Assembly: GCF_030409755.1 (NCBI RefSeq)
Contig: NZ_JAUFQE010000002.1
Span: 1,364,001 to 1,428,000 of the forward strand
Direction of reading: 5' to 3'
DNA length: 64,000 nucleotides
Source: Vibrio lentus
Lineage (GTDB): Bacteria > Pseudomonadota > Gammaproteobacteria > Enterobacterales > Vibrionaceae
Below are positions 1 to 8,003 of the stretch, in pieces. The notes below the pieces were generated by a model. It saw nothing but the letters and a program-made list of their open reading frames with translations. It was not told the DNA's origin and did not search any database. A program made the position numbers and the translations under genes. How positions within the stretch are numbered: position 1 is the stretch's first letter; each line of letters begins with the position of its first letter.

Positions 1-483
1 TCGAACGGCAAGCTCATGAGGAGCAAACCCACCAAACACCACGGAGTGAACCGCGCCTAGTCGAGCACAGGCTAGCATTGCCATTGCCGCTTCAGGAATC
101 ATTGGCATATAAATCACCACACGATCACCTTTGGTAACGCCTTGCGCCGCTAACATCCCCGCGACTTTAGCCACTTGATCACGCAATTGGTTGTAAGTGT
201 ATGAGGATTGATTTCCTGTCACTGGAGAGTCGTAAATCAGCGCCACTTTATCACCACGACCATGTTCGCAATGATAATCTAGGGCCAACCAGCACGTATT
301 CATCACCCCATCAGGAAACCAACGCTCAATACCGTTATCGTCAGTTTGTAATATCGTTTTTGGTGACTCAAACCAATCTATCGCTTGTGATTGTGTTTCC
401 CAGAACGAATTTGGGTCTTCCCTCGCCCATTGATACTCGGTGATGTAATCTGTTTTTCTATTCATTCGATTCGTAGCAGACAT
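1..483 (-). CDS. prpE: Propionyl-CoA synthetase, N-terminal part (cut by window edge)
   Basis: The frame stays open from base 483 down to base 1, giving 161 residues with no stop, so the C-terminal part lies outside the window. The product begins MSATNRMNRKTDYITEYQWA and contains the acetyl/propionyl-CoA synthetase N-terminal region; VVIYMPMIPEAAMAMLACAR followed by LGAVHSVVFGGF is typical of AMP-forming acyl-CoA synthetases. It would activate propionate to propionyl-CoA for the methylcitrate cycle. The start is supported by a strong GGAGGAGG ribosome site just upstream. It is the last visible gene of the minus-strand prp operon, 116 nt after prpF. AcsA is the main alternative by sequence; the neighbours favour PrpE. 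Confidence 0.9.
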   Translation of the reverse strand, partial: MSATNRMNRKTDYITEYQWAREDPNSFWETQSQAIDWFESPKTILQTDDNGIERWFPDGVMNTCWLALDYHCEHGRGDKVALIYDSPVTGNQSSYTYNQLRDQVAKVAGMLAAQGVTKGDRVVIYMPMIPEAAMAMLACARLGAVHSVVFGGFAPHELAVR

Positions 484-567
484 AGTGCCTCCTCCATGAT
501 TTATCCATTTTCCAAGCGCCTAGCTTTTGGCTGTCCACTTGGGTGCACTCTTTTCTCAGCGTTGTGT

Positions 568-591
568 TCGTGAACATTTAGCCGTTCACGA
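568..591 (-). other. Intercistronic hairpin between prpF and prpE
   Basis: An 8-bp perfect inverted repeat (TCGTGAAC / GTTCACGA) with an 8-nt loop lies in the 116-nt gap between prpF and prpE. There is no U-run after it, so it is more likely an mRNA-stabilising or processing stem than a terminator. That role is inference. Confidence 0.4.
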
Positions 592-599
592 CAATCGCT

Positions 600-1772
600 T
601 TACTTGGAAAAAGGCACACGAATGGCACCTTCCATGATCACTCGGGCACTACGACTCATAATCGCCCTTTCAATTTTCCAACCGCTTTCGGTCTGCAAAG
701 CTTTAGCTCCCACCTTTAAGGTTCCTGATGGATGGCCAAAGGTCACAAAATCACGGGAACCCTCACCGGCTGCCAAGTTCACTAACGTGCCCGGAACACT
801 CGCCGCTGAAGCAATGGCGACTGCAGCTGTGCCCATCATGGCGTGATGCAATTGCCCCATAGACAAAGCTCGCACCAGAAGGTCGGTATCGTCAGCTAAT
901 ACCGATTTACCACTTGAAGCTTGATACGCTTGAGGCTTAGCAACAAACGCGACTTTCGGTGTGTGTTGGCGTGATTCCGCTTGTTCTAAAGAATCAATCA
1001 GCCCCATTGCAACCGCGCCATGTGCTCGGATGGATTCAAACAATGCCAAGGCTTTTGAATCGCTGTTGATATCCGATTGAAGCTCTGTGCCTTGATAACC
1101 CACCGATTCAGCATCAACAAAAATGGTTGGTATTCCTGCATTGATGTATGTCGCTTTGATGCAACCCAGATCTGGGACATCTAAGAAATCGACAACATTC
1201 CCTGTTGGAAACATTGAACCACTCGCATCGGCTGGGTCTAGGAAATCAACTTGGATTTCAGCGGCGGGGAAAGTGACACCATCGAGTTCAAAATCACCCA
1301 ATTCTTGGACTTCACCATTAACGATAGGCACGTGAACAATGATGGTTTTCTCTATATTCACTTGCCATACTCGCACCTCGACCACACCGTTTTCTGGAAT
1401 ACGATTTGAATCAACCAATCCACTATGAATAGCAAATGGGCCCACTGCAGCAGACAAATTACCGCAGTTACCGCTCCAATCAACGAAAGGCTTGTCTATT
1501 GCCACTTGACCAAAGAGGTAATCAACATCGTGATCGGCTTTACTGCTCTTCGAAACAATCACGGTTTTACTGGTACTCGAAGTTGCGCCACCCATGCCAT
1601 CGGTTTGTTTACCATAAGGATCTGGACTGCCAATTACTCTCAGCAACAACTTATCTCTCGACTCTCCAGCAACTTGCGCTGATTCAGGTAAATCACTTAG
1701 GTTGAAGAAAACGCCTTTGCTCGTCCCGCCTCGCATATAGGTCGCAGGCACTTTTATCTGTTTAGTGTTCAT
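600..1772 (-). CDS. prpF: 2-methylaconitate isomerase PrpF
   Basis: This 390-residue protein matches the PrpF family in length and motifs: MRGGTSKGVFF near residues 13-23, a glycine-rich segment near 57-63 and SGNCGN near 100-105, in the diaminopimelate-epimerase-like fold. PrpF isomerises the 2-methylaconitate made by AcnD so that the aconitase-type hydratase can use it. ATG at 1772 is preferred over an in-frame GTG at 1775 because GGAG lies 6 nt before it. It begins 9 nt after the acnD stop, so the two are almost certainly co-transcribed; acnD-prpF replaces prpD in this type of methylcitrate operon. Confidence 0.95.
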   Translation of the reverse strand: MNTKQIKVPATYMRGGTSKGVFFNLSDLPESAQVAGESRDKLLLRVIGSPDPYGKQTDGMGGATSSTSKTVIVSKSSKADHDVDYLFGQVAIDKPFVDWSGNCGNLSAAVGPFAIHSGLVDSNRIPENGVVEVRVWQVNIEKTIIVHVPIVNGEVQELGDFELDGVTFPAAEIQVDFLDPADASGSMFPTGNVVDFLDVPDLGCIKATYINAGIPTIFVDAESVGYQGTELQSDINSDSKALALFESIRAHGAVAMGLIDSLEQAESRQHTPKVAFVAKPQAYQASSGKSVLADDTDLLVRALSMGQLHHAMMGTAAVAIASAASVPGTLVNLAAGEGSRDFVTFGHPSGTLKVGAKALQTESGWKIERAIMSRSARVIMEGAIRVPFSK

Positions 1773-1781
1773 CACAAGCTC

Positions 1782-4418
1782 CTACTGGGCGAGAAAGTCT
1801 TTGGCGAAACGTTGCAATACGCCACCAGCGCTATACACGTTCACTTCGTCTGCTGTGTCTAATCGGCAAGTTACTGGCACATCAAGCTTTTCACCGTTTT
1901 TACGAGTGATTACTAGAGCCAAATCAGAACCAGCTTCAATGTCGCCGTAAACGTCGTAAAGCTCGGTGCCGTCCAGTTCTAAAGTATTTCGATCCGTTCC
2001 CGCTTTAAACTGCAAAGGCAACACGCCCATGCCAACTAAGTTGGTTCTGTGGATTCGTTCAAAGCCTTCAGCCACAATCACTTCAACACCCGCTAAGCGC
2101 ACCCCTTTGGCTGCCCAATCACGTGATGAACCTTGTCCATAATCGGCACCCGCAACAACAATCAAGGGTTGTTTACGGTTCATGTAGGTTTCTATCGCTT
2201 CCCATATTCGCGTAACTTGACCTTCGGGTTCAACCCTTGCCAATGAACCTTGCACGACTTCTCCTGCGTCCTTCACCATTTCGTTGAACAGTTTAGGGTT
2301 GGCGAAGGTTGCTCGTTGTGCGGTTAAGTGATCACCTCGATGGGTCGCGTAAGAGTTAAAGTCCTCTTCCGGCACTTCCATTTTGGTGAGGTATTCCCCC
2401 GCAGCGCTCGAAGCGAGAATCGCATTTGAAGGGGATAAGTGATCTGTGGTGATGTTGTCACCCAGAATCGCTAAAGGTCTCATCCCTGAAAGGCTTCGTT
2501 CTCCCGCAAGAGCCCCTTCCCAATAAGGTGGTCTGCGTATATAGGTGCTTTGAGGTCGCCAGTCATAAAGCGGCTCAGTAGTCACCTGCTCCTCGTCTGT
2601 CTGGAACATTTTTACGTAGATTTGTTGGAATTGCTGAGGCTTAACATGCTCACCGACAACGGCATCGATCTCTGCATCACTCGGCCATAAATCACTTAAG
2701 TAGATTGGCTTTCCATTGTTGTCCGTACCTAAACTGTCTTTCTCGATATCAAAGCGCATCGTACCCGCTAAGGCATAAGCAACCACCAATGGCGGTGACG
2801 CTAAAAAGGCTTGCTTTGCGTATGGATGGATTCGACCATCGAAATTTCGGTTCCCCGATAACACAGCGGTTGAATACAGGTCGCGGTCGATGATCTCTTG
2901 TTGGATTTTAGGATCCAACGCCCCACTCATTCCGTTACAGGTCGTACACGCATAACCCACGATACCAAAGCCTAATTGTTCAAGCTCTGGAAGCAAACCT
3001 GCGGACTCAAGATAGAGCTTGGCAACTTTAGAACCCGGAGCAAATGATGTTTTCACCCACGGCTTGCGAACTAATCCAAGTTGATTGGCTTTCTTAGCCA
3101 CCAGTGCGGCGGCGACCACGTTTCTTGGATTACTGGTGTTAGTACAAGAGGTAATTGCCGCAATGATCACGGCACCATCTGGCATTTGTTCATCAGAATA
3201 TTGTTCAGCGTGTTGCTCTTTCCAAGAAGCTTGGCTGATACCTTGCTGGGCAAGTTCGCGGGTAGGCAAACGGCGATGAGGATTCGAAGGCCCCGCAAGA
3301 TTTCGCTCAACCTTCGATAAATCAAACTCAAGCACACGTTCGTATTGAGCGGAATCTAAGTCATCAGCCCAAAGTCCGGTTTGCTTGGCATAGCGTTCGA
3401 CTAGTTCAACTTGTTCAGGCTCTCGTCCTGTGAGTTTAAGGTATTGAATAGTCTGCTCATCGATGTAGAACATCCCCGCAGTCGCACCGTACTCAGGCGT
3501 CATATTGGATATAGTGGCACGGTCGCCAATAGTCAGTGCACGAGCACCTTCACCAAAGAACTCTAAGTAACTAGAAACCACTTTTTCATTTCGAAGAAAC
3601 TCGGTAATCGCAAGCACAATATCCGTTGCCGTTATCCCTTCTTGTCGTTGACCCGTTAGCTTCACGCCGACGATGTCCGGCAATCGCATCATCGAAGGCC
3701 GACCTAGCATCACAGTCTCAGCTTCCAAGCCACCTACACCAATCGCAATAACGCCCAGAGCATCAACGTGAGGAGTGTGGCTATCGGTACCAACACAGGT
3801 ATCGGGGAACGCAATACCTTCTTTAGATTGAATAACCGGAGACATTTTCTCCAAGTTGATCTGGTGCATGATCCCATTACCCGCAGGAATCACACTCACG
3901 TTTTTAAACGCGGTTTTACACCATTCAATAAAATGAAAACGGTCTTCGTTTCTGCGTTCTTCAATCGCGCGGTTTTTATCAAATGCTTCGTTATCAAACC
4001 CGGCATGTTCCACTGCTAAAGAGTGATCAACAATCAGTTGAGTTTCGACTACTGGGTTCACCTTGGCAGGGTCTCCACCTTGATCGGCAATCGCATCGCG
4101 TAAGCCAGCTAAATCAACTAAAGCGGTCTGACCTAGAATGTCATGACACACCACTCGCGCAGGATACCAAGGAAAATCTAAGTCACTCTTGCGTTCAATG
4201 ATCTGCTTTAAGCTGTCTTCAAGGGTTCTAGGATCACAGCGTCTTACTAATTGCTCTGCCAATACTCGCGACGTATAAGGTAAGGTTTTATAAGCGCCCG
4301 GGGATATTGCTTCTACCGCTTCGCAAGCGTCGAAATATTCTAAACCCGTTCCCGGTAAAACCTTTCGATACTTGTTTTCATCAAGCTCTTGGTTTCTTTC
4401 AAGTTTTACATCAGACAT
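1782..4418 (-). CDS. acnD: Fe-S 2-methylcitrate dehydratase AcnD
   Basis: This 878-residue aconitase-family protein converts 2-methylcitrate to 2-methylaconitate. The three cluster-ligand cysteines are visible: one in ITSCTNTSNP near residue 423 and two in CTTCNG near 489 and 492. Conserved active-site segments GTDSHTPHVDALG and YGQGSSRDWAAKG are present, the latter in the C-terminal swivelling domain. A GGTGGAT ribosome site precedes the ATG. Its place between prpC and prpF identifies it as AcnD rather than housekeeping AcnA. The gene follows prpC after about 100 nt that can fold into a hairpin. Confidence 0.96.
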   Translation of the reverse strand: MSDVKLERNQELDENKYRKVLPGTGLEYFDACEAVEAISPGAYKTLPYTSRVLAEQLVRRCDPRTLEDSLKQIIERKSDLDFPWYPARVVCHDILGQTALVDLAGLRDAIADQGGDPAKVNPVVETQLIVDHSLAVEHAGFDNEAFDKNRAIEERRNEDRFHFIEWCKTAFKNVSVIPAGNGIMHQINLEKMSPVIQSKEGIAFPDTCVGTDSHTPHVDALGVIAIGVGGLEAETVMLGRPSMMRLPDIVGVKLTGQRQEGITATDIVLAITEFLRNEKVVSSYLEFFGEGARALTIGDRATISNMTPEYGATAGMFYIDEQTIQYLKLTGREPEQVELVERYAKQTGLWADDLDSAQYERVLEFDLSKVERNLAGPSNPHRRLPTRELAQQGISQASWKEQHAEQYSDEQMPDGAVIIAAITSCTNTSNPRNVVAAALVAKKANQLGLVRKPWVKTSFAPGSKVAKLYLESAGLLPELEQLGFGIVGYACTTCNGMSGALDPKIQQEIIDRDLYSTAVLSGNRNFDGRIHPYAKQAFLASPPLVVAYALAGTMRFDIEKDSLGTDNNGKPIYLSDLWPSDAEIDAVVGEHVKPQQFQQIYVKMFQTDEEQVTTEPLYDWRPQSTYIRRPPYWEGALAGERSLSGMRPLAILGDNITTDHLSPSNAILASSAAGEYLTKMEVPEEDFNSYATHRGDHLTAQRATFANPKLFNEMVKDAGEVVQGSLARVEPEGQVTRIWEAIETYMNRKQPLIVVAGADYGQGSSRDWAAKGVRLAGVEVIVAEGFERIHRTNLVGMGVLPLQFKAGTDRNTLELDGTELYDVYGDIEAGSDLALVITRKNGEKLDVPVTCRLDTADEVNVYSAGGVLQRFAKDFLAQ

Positions 4419-4454
4419 ACATCCACCATTATCTGTTAAATTCTATTCGTTGGT

Positions 4455-4494
4455 TCTCGAGGTCTTATCATGTGAAGACAAAGTCGCCTCGAGA
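4455..4494 (-). other. Intercistronic inverted repeat between prpC and acnD
   Basis: TCTCGAGG (4455-4462) and CCTCGAGA (4487-4494) are perfect 8-bp arms with a 24-nt loop in the 100-nt gap between prpC and acnD. No U-tract follows on the coding strand. It could tune mRNA processing between the two genes; that role is inference. Confidence 0.4.
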
Positions 4495-4518
4495 TATAAG
4501 TCGGTTCGATATAGAGGA

Positions 4519-5718
4519 CTAACGTAGATGAATAGGTAGCCAGTCTTGATGCTCTGGCCCGGTGTAGTCTGCACTTGGACGAATGATGCGATTGTTTTCT
4601 CTTTGTTCGAACACGTGTGCCGTCCAACCTGTGAGGCGGCTCATCACAAAGATTGGCGTAAACAGTTTGGTTGGGATGTCCATGAAGTGATAAGCCGACG
4701 CATGGAAGAAGTCAGCATTACAGAACAAGCCTTTCTCGCGCTTCATAACCGCTTCAACACGCTCTGAAACGGCATAAAGCTGTTCATCACCCACCTCTTG
4801 AGCTAGCTCTTTCGACCAGCGTTTGATTAAGGCGTTTCGTGGGTCGCTCTCACGATAAATGGCATGCCCGAAGCCCATGATTTTGTCTTTGTTGGCGAGC
4901 ATATTCATGATGTTCGCTTCCGCTTCATCGGCGGTTTGCCAATCTTGGATCATTTCCATCGCAGCTTCGTTTGCACCGCCATGTAAAGGGCCTCGCAACG
5001 TACCAATCGCTGCGGTGACACATGAGTGAATATCCGACAACGTTGATGCACACACACGAGCTGCAAAGGTTGAAGCATTAAACTCATGCTCCGCGTAAAG
5101 GGTTAGCGAGCAGTGCATCACCTTCTTATGAAGTTCACTAGGCGCTTTATCCGTTAGCATCTTCAGGAAGTAGCCACCCAGACATGCTTCGCTTTGGTCT
5201 TCAGTATCTATACGCACACCATCATGGCTAAAGCGGTACCAATAACAAATAATCGCAGGGAAAAGCGCGAGCATTCGTTCAGTCGCAGGCAGTTGCTCGG
5301 AGAAATCAGTCTCTTGCTCTAGGTTACCCAACATTGAACAACCCGTTCTCATCACATCCATCGGATGAGCGTCTGCTGGGATAAGCTCCAGTGCTGCTTT
5401 CAAAGGTTGAGGTAAGCCGCGCAGACCAACCAACAGTGTTTTGTAATCATCTAGCTCTTTTTCACTGGGTAAATGACCTCTTAGTAGCAGATGCGCCACT
5501 TCTTCGAACTGAGCGTGATTAGCAAGGTCAGTAATATCATAACCGCGGTAGGTTAAGCCGGTTCCTGATTTTCCTACCGTACATAGCGCTGTGGTTCCCG
5601 CACTCTGGCCACGTAGACCAGCACCACCGATTGCAGGTGTGCTTGTTGTTTTTGTGCTTTGTTGTTCTATTTTTGAAGCATTTTCGACAGCTGCTTTATC
5701 ACTCAAAGATACAGACAT
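4519..5718 (-). CDS. prpC: 2-methylcitrate synthase
   Basis: The 399-residue product is of the citrate-synthase family and condenses propionyl-CoA with oxaloacetate to 2-methylcitrate. Visible motifs are GPLHGGANEAAMEM, GFGHAIYRESDPRN and the late FCNADFFHASAYHF with the catalytic aspartate. The frame is open a further 25 codons upstream, but the start at 5718 (MSVSLSDKAA) is chosen because AAAGGAG sits correctly before it and the extension does not look conserved. The first about 35 residues form a low-complexity lead before the enzyme fold. Its position between prpB and acnD separates it from the TCA-cycle enzyme GltA. Confidence 0.95.
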   Translation of the reverse strand: MSVSLSDKAAVENASKIEQQSTKTTSTPAIGGAGLRGQSAGTTALCTVGKSGTGLTYRGYDITDLANHAQFEEVAHLLLRGHLPSEKELDDYKTLLVGLRGLPQPLKAALELIPADAHPMDVMRTGCSMLGNLEQETDFSEQLPATERMLALFPAIICYWYRFSHDGVRIDTEDQSEACLGGYFLKMLTDKAPSELHKKVMHCSLTLYAEHEFNASTFAARVCASTLSDIHSCVTAAIGTLRGPLHGGANEAAMEMIQDWQTADEAEANIMNMLANKDKIMGFGHAIYRESDPRNALIKRWSKELAQEVGDEQLYAVSERVEAVMKREKGLFCNADFFHASAYHFMDIPTKLFTPIFVMSRLTGWTAHVFEQRENNRIIRPSADYTGPEHQDWLPIHLR

Positions 5719-5864
5719 GGTGAACTCCTTTTCTGTGTTAGCCGCCTGCACTCTTTGGTGCTGCCTGTTTATGTGTCCGATGATCTTTATCATCGGTACT
5801 GGATATGGCGACTAACCATTTCACGTTATTGGATTAAGTTGATTTTTGATTAATTGAAACTGGT

Positions 5865-6761
5865 TTACCCTTCACTTGAAAACAACTGATCAAGCTTGTT
5901 TTCGTAGTCGTGGTAATTCAGGTGTTCGTAAAGCTCTTTACGGGTTTGCATTGAATCCAACAGGGCTTCTTGATTGCCTTCAACTAACAAGTGCTTATAA
6001 ACATTCTCTGCCGCTTTGTTCATCGCACGGAACGCGCTCAATGGGTAAAGCACCATGTCGACACTTGATTGGGCCAACTCATTACAGTTGTAGAGTGGTG
6101 TTTGGCCAAACTCAGTGATGTTCGCAAGAATAGGCACGTGCTTACCCGTTGCTGATTTCAGCGCCGCCGAGAACTTCACGTATTGATCGAGTTGATTCAT
6201 CGCTTCAGGGAAAATCATGTCAGCACCCGCTTCAACACACGCAATAGCTCGTTCAATCGCACTGTCAATACCTTCAACCGCCAATGCATCCGTACGCGCC
6301 ATAATCACAAAGCTGTCATCGGTTCTAGCATCGGTTGCCGCTTTGACTCTATCGACCATCTCTTGCTGACTAACAATTGCTTTATTTGGTCGATGGCCAC
6401 AGCGTTTCTGAGCAACTTGGTCTTCCATATGAATAGCAGCCGCGCCCGCCTTCTCCATCGCGCGAATCGTACGCGCAATATTGAACGCGCCACCAAAACC
6501 TGTGTCGATATCCACCAGCAAAGGCAAATCACACGCATTGGTAATACGTTCAACATCGACCAATACATCGTTCAATGTCGTAATACCTAAATCAGGCAAG
6601 CCATAAGACGCATTGGCGATGCCTCCACCAGACAAATAAATCGCCTGATGACCCAAGTTCTTTGCCATCATCGCGCAATATGGATTCACAGTGCCGACGA
6701 TCTGCAATGGATCGTTGTCTTTCACAGCTTGTCGGAACTTTGCTCCTGCTGATAACTTCAT
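5865..6761 (-). CDS. prpB: 2-methylisocitrate lyase
   Basis: The 298-residue product is an isocitrate-lyase-superfamily TIM barrel that cleaves 2-methylisocitrate to pyruvate and succinate, the last step of the methylcitrate cycle. The catalytic loop KRCGHR is present near residues 118-123, after the conserved [12 protein letters not shown] supplies the metal-binding acidic residues. An AGGGAG ribosome site precedes the ATG. It is the first enzyme gene behind the regulator and is followed by a 146-nt gap before prpC. Confidence 0.96.
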   Translation of the reverse strand: MKLSAGAKFRQAVKDNDPLQIVGTVNPYCAMMAKNLGHQAIYLSGGGIANASYGLPDLGITTLNDVLVDVERITNACDLPLLVDIDTGFGGAFNIARTIRAMEKAGAAAIHMEDQVAQKRCGHRPNKAIVSQQEMVDRVKAATDARTDDSFVIMARTDALAVEGIDSAIERAIACVEAGADMIFPEAMNQLDQYVKFSAALKSATGKHVPILANITEFGQTPLYNCNELAQSSVDMVLYPLSAFRAMNKAAENVYKHLLVEGNQEALLDSMQTRKELYEHLNYHDYENKLDQLFSSEG

Positions 6762-6857
6762 AATGACGCTCCCTGTTAATTGTTTATTTCTAATCTTTAT
6801 GACTAATGATGCTTAGCTCTCGCCAGCGAAGAACCGCTAGCAAATACCAGTCGACAG

Positions 6858-7577
6858 TTAATCAAGATCTTTGGATTGAATTTGTTGCTCTATAAGCAAT
6901 CGGCTACCCGAGATGTGTCTTCGCATTAGCATTTCTGCTAGCTCTTCATCACGGTTGCGAATAGCTTGTAAAATGTATTTATGTTCATCAAGCGCCTCTT
7001 TTGGTCGAGACTGTGCTCGAGGCGATTGGTAGCGGTACATGCGTAATAGGTGATAAAGCTCATCACACAACAGCGAAATGAGTTTGCTGTTACGACTCGC
7101 TTTGATAATGCGGTAATGGAAATCAAAATCCCCATGTTGATGAAAATAAGAAGAGCCTTCGACTTCATCGATATGTTTAGAATGTGTCGACAATAAGCCT
7201 TCAAGCCCGATCAACTCTTCTTGTGTGATGTGTCTCGCCGCCAATCGAGCAGCCATGCCTTCTAATGCTTCACGCACCGCATAAAGCTCAAGTAGTTTGT
7301 CTGCTGAGAATGTAATAACTCGCGCACCAACATGTGGAATACGTTCTATCAGACCAAGTCCTTCAACACGCATTATCGCTTCACGTAATGGACCTCGACT
7401 TACTTCAAAGCGTTTAGCCAGTTCAGGTTCCGAGATCTTACTGCCCGGAGGTAATTCACCGCTAACAATTGCCTCAACGAGGTATTCCGTCAGGTTTTCT
7501 GACTTGGTGTTTTCTTTATCGCTCACACGAGTTTTCGTGTTTGCACTTAAGGTGAGATCTTTTATCGCAGTATTCAT
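6858..7577 (-). CDS. prpR: GntR-family (FadR/VanR type) regulator of the prp operon
   Basis: The product has an N-terminal winged helix-turn-helix (LPPGSKISEPELAKRFEVSR then GPLREAIMRVEGLGLI) and a C-terminal FCD ligand-binding domain of the FadR group. It heads the prp operon and probably represses it until a methylcitrate-cycle metabolite binds. The frame can begin at 7628, giving 256 residues, but that would put an operator-like palindrome (7612-7623) inside the coding region. The internal ATG at 7577 (MNTAIKDLTL, 239 residues) is therefore preferred, with moderate certainty. The gene is not the sigma-54 PrpR of enterics; the symbol only reflects its role. Confidence 0.82.
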   Translation of the reverse strand: MNTAIKDLTLSANTKTRVSDKENTKSENLTEYLVEAIVSGELPPGSKISEPELAKRFEVSRGPLREAIMRVEGLGLIERIPHVGARVITFSADKLLELYAVREALEGMAARLAARHITQEELIGLEGLLSTHSKHIDEVEGSSYFHQHGDFDFHYRIIKASRNSKLISLLCDELYHLLRMYRYQSPRAQSRPKEALDEHKYILQAIRNRDEELAEMLMRRHISGSRLLIEQQIQSKDLD

Positions 7578-7611
7578 ATTCACGCTGCTCACTTCTGATT
7601 GTTGAGCCTTA

Positions 7612-7623
7612 ATTGTCAACAAT
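7612..7623. promoter_or_regulatory. Operator-like palindrome near the prpR start
   Basis: ATTGTCAACAAT is a one-mismatch version of the two perfect palindromes about 40-60 bp further upstream. It overlaps the first codons of the longest prpR frame, which fits autorepression and argues for the downstream prpR start. Confidence 0.55.
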
Positions 7624-7654
7624 TCCATAACATGAACATAAAATACACGATTAA

Positions 7655-7685
7655 ATTGTCGACAATCAAGTAAATTGTCGACAAT
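7655..7685. promoter_or_regulatory. Tandem palindromic operators of the prp promoter
   Basis: Two identical 12-bp palindromes ATTGTCGACAAT lie at 7655-7666 and 7674-7685, with centres 19 bp apart; the second extends symmetrically to AAATTGTCGACAATTT (7672-7687). The shape is that of a GntR/FadR-family operator, and the site lies directly upstream of prpR. A further isolated core TGTCGACA occurs at 7830-7837. Binding by the adjacent GntR regulator is inference from position and symmetry. Confidence 0.7.
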
Positions 7686-7687
7686 TT

Positions 7688-8003
7688 AGACTAAGGTAGT
7701 ATTTTTATTAATCGGCAGAGAAATAGTAAAACGAAGTAACAAAAGACAATAAATACATGTTATTCATAAACTTAAATTATAAATGAGTGAGCAAAACCCT
7801 TACCACCCCAAAGTTACTCGAAAGCAATGTGTCGACAACTGACAGTCAACTTTTCAAACGCAGATCCATCCATCAAGGATCTCAACCAAGATATAGGTAT
7901 CAACACCCTTCCGCTCCGTTTAACTCCAAACCACAGATATAAAAAAGGCGCACTCATGTGCGCCTTTCATTCATAGAACTCGTTCTAACAAGCCAACCTT
8001 TGG
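7688..8003. other. Intergenic region between the prp operon and the HD-GYP gene
   Basis: This region holds the upstream part of the prp promoter, a lone TGTCGACA core at 7830-7837, and the terminator of the HD-GYP gene. I see no gene, tRNA or convincing small ORF. Confidence 0.6.
7941..7964 (-). terminator. Rho-independent terminator of the HD-GYP gene
   Basis: A 7-bp GC-rich stem (GGCGCAC / GTGCGCC, 7947-7964) with a TCAT loop is flanked by six A on the plus strand, which is a U-tract for minus-strand transcripts. It lies about 40 nt past the stop of the gene ending at 8004. Confidence 0.85.

Noticed and set aside
3768..4019. Open frames opposite acnD, prpB and other conserved genes
   Set aside because: They are antisense shadows of strongly conserved coding sequences, without ribosome sites or family likeness.
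5719..5793. 25-codon upstream extension of prpC
   Set aside because: The internal ATG at 5718 has a strong AAAGGAG site, and the extension does not resemble citrate-synthase-family N-termini.
7578..7628. 17-codon upstream extension of prpR
   Set aside because: It would place an operator-like palindrome in coding sequence, and no ribosome site is evident; kept only as an alternative.
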